This document shows, in pieces, positions 51,953 to 56,869 of a DNA stretch of 56,869 nt. Within the stretch, counting starts at the first letter, position 1. Every line of letters starts with the position of its first letter. The notes under the pieces were generated by a model. That model saw only the letters and a list, made by a program, of their open reading frames with translations. It was not told the origin of the DNA and ran no database searches. Source of the stretch: Microbacterium sp. SS28 (GTDB lineage Bacteria > Actinomycetota > Actinomycetes > Actinomycetales > Microbacteriaceae); NCBI RefSeq assembly GCF_022761035.1, contig NZ_JAKWJP010000009.1:1-56869 (forward strand). Direction: 5' to 3'. A program made the position numbers and the translations under genes.

Positions 51953-53397
51953 TGCCGCGCATCGGGATCATCGGCTCGGGGTTCGCTGGCGTCGCCGTCG
52001 CGACCGAGCTGCTGCGCCACGGGCACCGCGACATCCGGCTGTGGGAGCGCGCCGCCGACCTCGGCGGCGTGTGGCGCGACAACACCTACCCCGGCGCCGC
52101 GTGCGATGTGCCCTCGCCGTTCTACTCCTTCTCGTTCGCGCCGTGGCACGGATGGCCGCAGCGCTACGCGGGGCAGCGTGAGATCCTGCGCTACCTGCAC
52201 GCCGTCGCCGAGCGCGAGGGCGTCTCCGAGCGCGTGCGGCTCGGCGTCTCGGTCGAATCGGCGACCTGGGATCCGGATGCGGCGGCCTGGACCGTCACGT
52301 TCGCAGACGGCGCGACCGAGCAGGTCGAGGTCCTCATCAGCGCCGTCGGCCAGCTCTCGACCCCCGTGATCCCCGACCTCCCGGGAGCCGCGGACTTCGC
52401 GGGCGACTCGTTCCACACGGCACGCTGGCCCGAGGGCTTCGACCCCGCAGGTCGCGAGATCGCCGTCATCGGCTCGGCGGCGACGGCCGTGCAGCTCGTT
52501 CCCGCGCTCGCCGAATCGGCGGCCCGCGTGCACGTCCTGCAGCGGACTCCCAACTACATCTGGTGGAAGCCCGACGGCGACTACGCCCCCTGGTATCGCC
52601 CGTGGTCGCGGATCGAGCGGCCGTTCTTCCGCTGGCTCGGCGAGCAGTTCTCGCGCGCGATCGAAGAGGGCTCATTCGCGGCGCGCGTCTCGCGCGGGGT
52701 CACGCAGTGGCAGCTGAAGCGGCAGGTGAAGGATGCCGCGCTCCGCCGCGCCCTCACCCCCGACTACCCCATCGGCTGCAAGCGCATCCTGTTCTCGAAC
52801 GACTACTACCCCGCGCTCCAGCGGCCGAACGTCGACCTCGTGACGGAGCGCATCCAGCGGCTCGAGCCCGAGGGGGTGCGCCTCGCGGACGGACGGATGC
52901 TGCGCGCCGACACCGTCGTGTACGCGACGGGCTTCGCGGCGCAGAGCTTCCTGCACGGCATCCGGATCACGGGAAGCGTCGGCGAGGAGCTGCACGACCG
53001 CTGGGCCGAGGGCGCACGCGCACACCGGGGCATGTACGTGCCGGGCTTCCCCAACCTCGTGCTCATGTACGGCCCCAACACGAACCTCGGCGGCAGCTCG
53101 ATCCTGCTCATGCTCGAGGCGCAGGCGGCGCACGCACGCCGCGTCATCGACCGCCTCACAGCGACCGGCGCCTCCTCGGTCGAGCCGACCGTCGAAGCCG
53201 AAGCCCGCTGGGACGACGACGTGCAGGGCGCGCTCGCGACGACGGCGTGGTCGTCGTGCGGCAACTGGTACCGGCATCCCGGATCCGATCGCGTCACGTC
53301 CAACTGGCCCGGCGGCACGACGAGCTACGTGCGCGTCATGCAGGGACTCGATCCCCACGAGTTCACGTGGGACAGGGTCACGGCCGTCGTCGGCTGA
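51952..53397 (+). CDS. Baeyer-Villiger-type flavin monooxygenase
   Basis: FAD/NADPH monooxygenase of 481 residues that would insert oxygen next to a ketone. The FAD motif is IGIIGSGFAGVAVATEL (4-20), the second dinucleotide fold is IAVIGSAATAVQLVP (about 170), and between them is the BVMO fingerprint F-x-G-x-x-x-H-x-x-x-W as FAGDSFHTARW (149-159). GGVWRDNTYPGAACDVPS is also typical. ATG 51952 is chosen, with GGAGG four to five bases upstream; ATG 51949 is in frame. It is coupled to the tetR gene. Confidence 0.9.
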   Translation: MPRIGIIGSGFAGVAVATELLRHGHRDIRLWERAADLGGVWRDNTYPGAACDVPSPFYSFSFAPWHGWPQRYAGQREILRYLHAVAEREGVSERVRLGVSVESATWDPDAAAWTVTFADGATEQVEVLISAVGQLSTPVIPDLPGAADFAGDSFHTARWPEGFDPAGREIAVIGSAATAVQLVPALAESAARVHVLQRTPNYIWWKPDGDYAPWYRPWSRIERPFFRWLGEQFSRAIEEGSFAARVSRGVTQWQLKRQVKDAALRRALTPDYPIGCKRILFSNDYYPALQRPNVDLVTERIQRLEPEGVRLADGRMLRADTVVYATGFAAQSFLHGIRITGSVGEELHDRWAEGARAHRGMYVPGFPNLVLMYGPNTNLGGSSILLMLEAQAAHARRVIDRLTATGASSVEPTVEAEARWDDDVQGALATTAWSSCGNWYRHPGSDRVTSNWPGGTTSYVRVMQGLDPHEFTWDRVTAVVG

Positions 53398-53466
53398 CCC
53401 CGCGACTTCGCGCGCCGGTCCGCTCTCGGTCACGCCGACGACGCCCGGCAGTGCCTAAGGTGAACC

Positions 53467-54573
53467 ATGACTGCGAGCATCCTGTCGATCGGCACCGCCG
53501 TGCCTCCCGCTCGCGTCTCGCAGTCCGCGGCCCGCGACGTGTTCGCGAATCAGCCGGGACTCTCGCGCATCGCGCAGCGCCTGATCCGCGCGGCCTTCGA
53601 CGCGTCGGCGATCGAGCATCGCAACACGGTGCTGTCCGACCTCGTCGCGGCGGCGAACGGCACAGCGCCGGTCTCCGGCGACGGGATGCCGGCGGCGGGC
53701 GCCGACGCGACGATCCTGGTGCCCTCGACGGGCGACCGGAACGCCGCCTACGTCCGCCTCGCCCCGCCCCTGTTCGCCGAGGCGTCCGCGCAGGCGCTCG
53801 CCGAGGCATCCGTCGCCCCCTCCGACGTGACGCACGTCGTGACCGTCTCGTGCACCGGCATGTTCGCGCCGGGCCCGGACTTCCGGCTCGTCAAGGATCT
53901 CGGCCTGCCGCTCACGGTCGAGCGGTACCACGTCGGCTTCATGGGGTGCGCCGCGGCACTGCCGGGCCTGCGCGCCGCCGCACGGATCTGCGCCGCGCAG
54001 CCCGACGCCGTCGTGCTCGTCGCGGCGGCCGAGCTGTGCACGCTGCACATCCGGTCATCGGAGGATCCGCAGCAGATCGTCTCGGCATCGGTCTTCGCCG
54101 ACGGCGCAGCCGCAGCCGTGGTCTCGGCGCGTGACTTCGGCGGCGGACCGCGGCTCGCCGTCGAGCGCTTCGGCACGACCCTCACGAGTGAGGGTGAGAC
54201 CGACATGGTGTGGACGATCGGCGACGAGGGCTTCGACATGGTCCTGACGGCCGAGGTGCCGCGCATCATCGGGCGCGAGATCCGCGGCGCCGTCGACGCG
54301 TTCCTCGCGGACGACGTGCCCGACGTGTGGGCCGTGCACCCCGGCGGGCGCAGCGTGCTCGACCGCGTCGAGGCGGGGCTCGCGCTCGACCCGACGGCGC
54401 TCGACGCGTCGCGCGCCGTGCTGCGCCGGCAGGGCAACATGTCGAGCGCGACGATCCTGTTCATCCTGCGCGAGCTGCTGCAGGGCGGCGAGGACGGCGA
54501 GCGCATCGCCGCACTCGCGTTCGGGCCGGGGCTCACCGTCGAGTCGGCGCTGCTCACACGGGTCGCCCGGTGA
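53467..54573 (+). CDS. Type III polyketide synthase
   Basis: Chalcone-synthase-superfamily enzyme, 368 residues, making an aromatic or pyrone polyketide from an acyl-CoA starter and malonyl-CoA. The Cys-His-Asn triad is visible: C161 in VGFMGCAAALPG, H291 in VWAVHPGGRSVLD and N324 in QGNMSSATILF. ATG 53467 has TAAGGT five bases upstream. It is followed by a methyltransferase and an FAD monooxygenase, a usual tailoring set in actinobacterial alkylresorcinol or quinone clusters. Confidence 0.93.
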   Translation: MTASILSIGTAVPPARVSQSAARDVFANQPGLSRIAQRLIRAAFDASAIEHRNTVLSDLVAAANGTAPVSGDGMPAAGADATILVPSTGDRNAAYVRLAPPLFAEASAQALAEASVAPSDVTHVVTVSCTGMFAPGPDFRLVKDLGLPLTVERYHVGFMGCAAALPGLRAAARICAAQPDAVVLVAAAELCTLHIRSSEDPQQIVSASVFADGAAAAVVSARDFGGGPRLAVERFGTTLTSEGETDMVWTIGDEGFDMVLTAEVPRIIGREIRGAVDAFLADDVPDVWAVHPGGRSVLDRVEAGLALDPTALDASRAVLRRQGNMSSATILFILRELLQGGEDGERIAALAFGPGLTVESALLTRVAR

Positions 54574-54611
54574 ACCTCCGCGAGCGGGTCGCCCGGTGAG
54601 CCTCCGCGAGC
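54560..54611 (+). repeat. 26-bp tandem duplication at the PKS/methyltransferase junction
   Basis: GGGTCGCCCGGTGA followed by (A/G)CCTCCGCGAGC occurs twice head to tail (54560-54585 and 54586-54611), with one base difference. Each copy carries a GTGA. The first GTGA joins the PKS stop to a ten-codon frame (54570-54599); the second joins that frame's stop to the methyltransferase GTG (54596). Confidence 0.9.
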
Positions 54612-55282
54612 GCGACGCCGATGTGCTCGAGCTCATGGACGACCCTGACTGCGATCCGCAGCGCCTCGCCGCGACGCTGCGACGGTTCGACACCGTCAAC
54701 CGGCTGTGGAGCGGGTGGGGCGATGTGTACCGGTCGCGGCTCGCGCCGTTCCTATCGTCGCTCGGACGACCCGCGCGCGTGCTCGACCTCGGCTCCGGCG
54801 GAGGCGACCTCGTCGCGCGGCTCGCCGCCCTCGCCGAGCGCGACGGCCTCAGCGTGCAGTGGCTCGGCGCCGACCCCGACCCGCGCACGCAGCACATCGC
54901 CGCGGAGCGCGCGACGGGGCGCATCGAGTTCCGGTGCACGGATGCCGCGACCCTCCACGCGGACGGCGAGCGGTTCGACGCCGTGCTGTCCAACCACGTG
55001 CTCCACCACCTCACGCCCGACGGGCTGCGCTCGTTCGCGGGAGAGTCGCTCGCCCTGACCGACGGGATCGCGCTGCACTCCGACATCCGGCGCGGGCGCG
55101 TCCCGTACGTCCTCTACTCCCTCGGAGTCACTCCGTTCGCGCCCGGCACTTTCCTGCGCACCGACGGACTGCGCTCGATCCGCCGCAGCTACCTGCCGGG
55201 CGAGCTCGCGGCCGCGCTCGGCGCGCCGTGGCGCGTCGAGGCGGCCTCACCCTTCCGCGTCGTCGCGACGGCGCATGCCTGA
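54596..55282 (+). CDS. Class I SAM-dependent methyltransferase
   Basis: Methyltransferase of 228 residues with motif I VLDLGSGGGDLVARL (about 62-76), an acidic motif II (WLGADPDPRT), and VLSNHVLHHLTP. It is the tailoring methyltransferase of the type III PKS cluster and would methylate a phenolic product. GTG 54596 is chosen because it overlaps the stop of the mini-frame created by the 26-bp duplication; no stronger start is visible. Confidence 0.88.
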   Translation: MSLRERDADVLELMDDPDCDPQRLAATLRRFDTVNRLWSGWGDVYRSRLAPFLSSLGRPARVLDLGSGGGDLVARLAALAERDGLSVQWLGADPDPRTQHIAAERATGRIEFRCTDAATLHADGERFDAVLSNHVLHHLTPDGLRSFAGESLALTDGIALHSDIRRGRVPYVLYSLGVTPFAPGTFLRTDGLRSIRRSYLPGELAAALGAPWRVEAASPFRVVATAHA

Positions 55283-55461
55283 GCCCCGCCTCCGATCGCC
55301 CCGCCGCTCTCGGCGGCGAGACCCCGTGGAGACCGCGCGAATGACCGCCGCACCCGCCCTCCGACCGCAGTGTGCGCGGTGTGGACGTCATCCGGCCCGG
55401 GCGGGTGGGGCGGGCGGGGCCGGAGCGGATGCCCGGGCACGGCGCAGCCGAGGGGCGCGCC

Positions 55462-56583
55462 GTGGCTGAGGTCGTCATCGTCGGGGCGGGTCCCGTCGGA
55501 ACACTCCTCGCCGCCGAGCTCGCGCGCCGCGGCGTCGAGGTCGCGCTGCTCGAGCGCCGTACGACGGCGGGCGAGGGCACGCGCGCCATCGGCATCCACT
55601 CCCCCGTCCTCGCGGCGCTCGAGGCCTCGGGAACGACCGAGCGGCTCCTCGCGTCAGCGGTGCGCGTGGCGCGCGGTGAGGCCCGGTCGGACGGCCGGGC
55701 TCTGGGGGTCGTGCGGTTCGATCGGCTGCACCGCCGGTTCCCGTTCGTCGCGGCGCTGCCCCAGGCGGGGACCGAGGCCGCGCTCGCGGTCGGCGCCCCT
55801 CCGGCGCGGCGGGGTGCCGACGTGACGGCGGTGGTGCCGGCGGGATGCGGCATCCGGGTGTCCCTCGCCGACGCCGACGCCCTCGAAGCCCCGATCGTCG
55901 TGGTCGCGGGCGGATGGCGCGCGCGCGGGCTCGTGTACCGGAGCGGCGGCGTGCGCGTGAAGCCGTACGCCGACCGCTACCTCATGGCGGATGTCGCAGG
56001 TGGCAGCGACGATGAGATCGCCGTCGTCAACATCGACGCGTCGGGTGTGCTCGAGTCGTTCCCGCTGCCGGGCGGGCGACGGCGGTTCGTGGCGTGGGAT
56101 GCCGCGCCGGCCGACGCGTCGGAGGGCGCCCGCGCCGAGCGGCTGCGGGCGGCGCTGCGCGAGCGCGGCGAGCCCGCCGACGCGGTCACCGCGGCGACGG
56201 CGTTCGAGGTGCGCCGCGCCGTCGCGCCGGGCCTGCGCCGCGGCGGCCTCTTCGTGATCGGCGACACGGCGCACGAGGTGAGCCCCATCGGCGGGCAGGG
56301 CATGAACCTCGGACTTCTGGATGCCGCGACCCTCGCACCGCTCCTCGCCGACTGGGCGCGGACGGGCGTCGAGCCCGGACTCGAGCTCCAGCGCTGGGAG
56401 CGGCGGCGGCTCGCGTCGGCCCGCACGGCCGCAGCGCTCGCGACGCTCAACACGTCGCTGGGACGCCCGCTGGGCCCCGCCGCCCACGCCGCGCGCAGGG
56501 CGGGGCTGCGCCTCGCGCTCCTGCCGCCCGGCGCCCGCCTGCTGGCGCACGCCTACGCGATGGGCTTGGACCGCGACGCCTGA
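55462..56583 (+). CDS. FAD-dependent monooxygenase/oxidoreductase (UbiH-like)
   Basis: Flavoprotein of 373 residues. The N-terminal FAD fold is EVVIVGAGPVGTLLAAELARR (split: EVVIVGAGPVG, TLLAAELARRG) and the GD motif is FVIGDTAHEVSPIGGQGMNLG. It resembles aromatic hydroxylases that oxidise polyketide-derived phenols to quinols or quinones. GTG 55462 has GAGGGG eight bases upstream; ATG 55429 in frame is possible. A 179-base GC-rich gap after the methyltransferase has no clear promoter. It ends the PKS cluster in this window. Confidence 0.86.
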   Translation: MAEVVIVGAGPVGTLLAAELARRGVEVALLERRTTAGEGTRAIGIHSPVLAALEASGTTERLLASAVRVARGEARSDGRALGVVRFDRLHRRFPFVAALPQAGTEAALAVGAPPARRGADVTAVVPAGCGIRVSLADADALEAPIVVVAGGWRARGLVYRSGGVRVKPYADRYLMADVAGGSDDEIAVVNIDASGVLESFPLPGGRRRFVAWDAAPADASEGARAERLRAALRERGEPADAVTAATAFEVRRAVAPGLRRGGLFVIGDTAHEVSPIGGQGMNLGLLDAATLAPLLADWARTGVEPGLELQRWERRRLASARTAAALATLNTSLGRPLGPAAHAARRAGLRLALLPPGARLLAHAYAMGLDRDA

Positions 56584-56617
56584 CCCGCTCCTGCGGCGTC
56601 GCCCCTGCGCCCGAGCG

Positions 56618-56699
56618 GGGTGAGTGGATGCCGCATCCACCCCCACGACCCGGCAGGAAGTCACCCCACCCCGACTTGACCAGCCAGGTGGGGTGAAGA
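56618..56699. repeat. 74-bp-type repeat unit, locus D, interrupted
   Basis: One full 50-bp core (56618-56667) starts GGGTGAGTGGAT, has GCCGCAT at positions 13-19 and ends TCACCCC. A second GGGTGA starts at 56691, 73 bases later, but its core diverges after GGGTGAAG, where insertion-sequence DNA begins. The unit follows the stop of the FAD monooxygenase gene by about 35 bases. Confidence 0.75.
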
Positions 56700-56708
56700 C
56701 ACGACGCC

Positions 56709-56869
56709 GGTTGCGTCCGTCAGAGTGGTGTATCGGTAGCTCGGTGAGCGTGTCGCTGTGAATGGCGACGGTCACCGCGTGATCCTTCGAGGAAACTCCT
56801 ACATCTCTCTCGAAAGGAACCACGACGATGACCGTCGTACCCAGTATCGATCCTGCTCGCTTCCTTGAA
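56709..56869 (+). mobile_element. Left end of an IS256-family insertion sequence
   Basis: From about 56709 (GGTTGCGTCCGTCAGAGTGG) the sequence changes to a less GC-rich style and resembles the terminal inverted repeat and leader of actinobacterial IS256-type elements. The transposase start follows 119 bases in. The exact left end is uncertain by several bases because the right end is outside the window. Confidence 0.7.
56828..56869 (+). CDS. IS256-family transposase, N-terminus only
   Basis: Only 14 codons are inside the window: MTVVPSIDPARFLE. This is the characteristic start of actinobacterial IS256-type DDE transposases. AAAGGA lies about ten bases upstream of ATG 56828. The rest is cut by the window edge, so intactness is unknown. 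Confidence 0.75.
   Translation, partial: MTVVPSIDPARFLE

Overview
The window is high-GC, gene-dense DNA from an actinobacterium. The rRNA leader, the many promoters with a TANNNT -10 box six or seven bases before the start codon, IclR-controlled pca/pob genes, and the constant use of GGATGCCGC fit Microbacteriaceae, most likely Microbacterium or a relative. That placement is inferred from sequence style, not from a marker gene. I annotate 54 protein genes. No complete RNA gene lies inside, but the left edge is the leader of a leftward rRNA operon whose 16S gene would start just outside.

Region 1 (1-11025) holds the rrn promoters and leader, a family III CoA-transferase, a double-hotdog acyl-CoA thioesterase, and an aromatic acid block. 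The leftward pcaHGBDC operon takes protocatechuate to 3-oxoadipate. Two divergent IclR regulators follow, then pobA (4-hydroxybenzoate to protocatechuate) and purU. Genes for the last 3-oxoadipate steps (pcaIJ, pcaF) are not here.

Region 2 (11026-25880) is mostly housekeeping: a beta-lactamase-fold protein that has lost its catalytic residues, an M13 peptidase, a MATE exporter, a SpoU-type RNA methyltransferase, a manganese module (mntH with two palindromic operators, then its DtxR-family regulator), an SDR, a NagD-type phosphatase, a YdeI-like protein, two small membrane proteins, pyrE and pntAB.

Region 3 (25878-40309) contains two paralogous sugar ABC transporters in tandem behind a ROK regulator, exonuclease III, a cluster of small redox and regulator genes (RibD-like reductase, HxlR regulator, VOC protein, FMN reductase), and a NatAB-type exporter.

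Region 4 (40310-53397) is a catabolic cluster. A leftward eight-gene run, almost all overlapping, encodes a GMC oxidoreductase, alpha/beta hydrolase, acyl-CoA dehydrogenase, AMP ligase, alpha-methylacyl-CoA racemase, thiolase, fused hydratase/dehydrogenase and an acetoacetate-decarboxylase-like protein. It faces a TetR regulator plus Baeyer-Villiger monooxygenase, with one shared operator between them. The set reads as a route from a methyl-branched or alicyclic alcohol through ketone and ester/lactone to beta-oxidation.

Region 5 (53467-56869) is a type III polyketide synthase, methyltransferase and FAD monooxygenase operon, followed by the left end of an IS256-family insertion sequence cut by the window edge.

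The most unusual structural feature is a family of intergenic arrays at four loci (about 11057-11403, 34797-35220, 40045-40318, 56618-56699). They share a 74-bp period and a 50-bp core with fixed landmarks although the loci differ in sequence.
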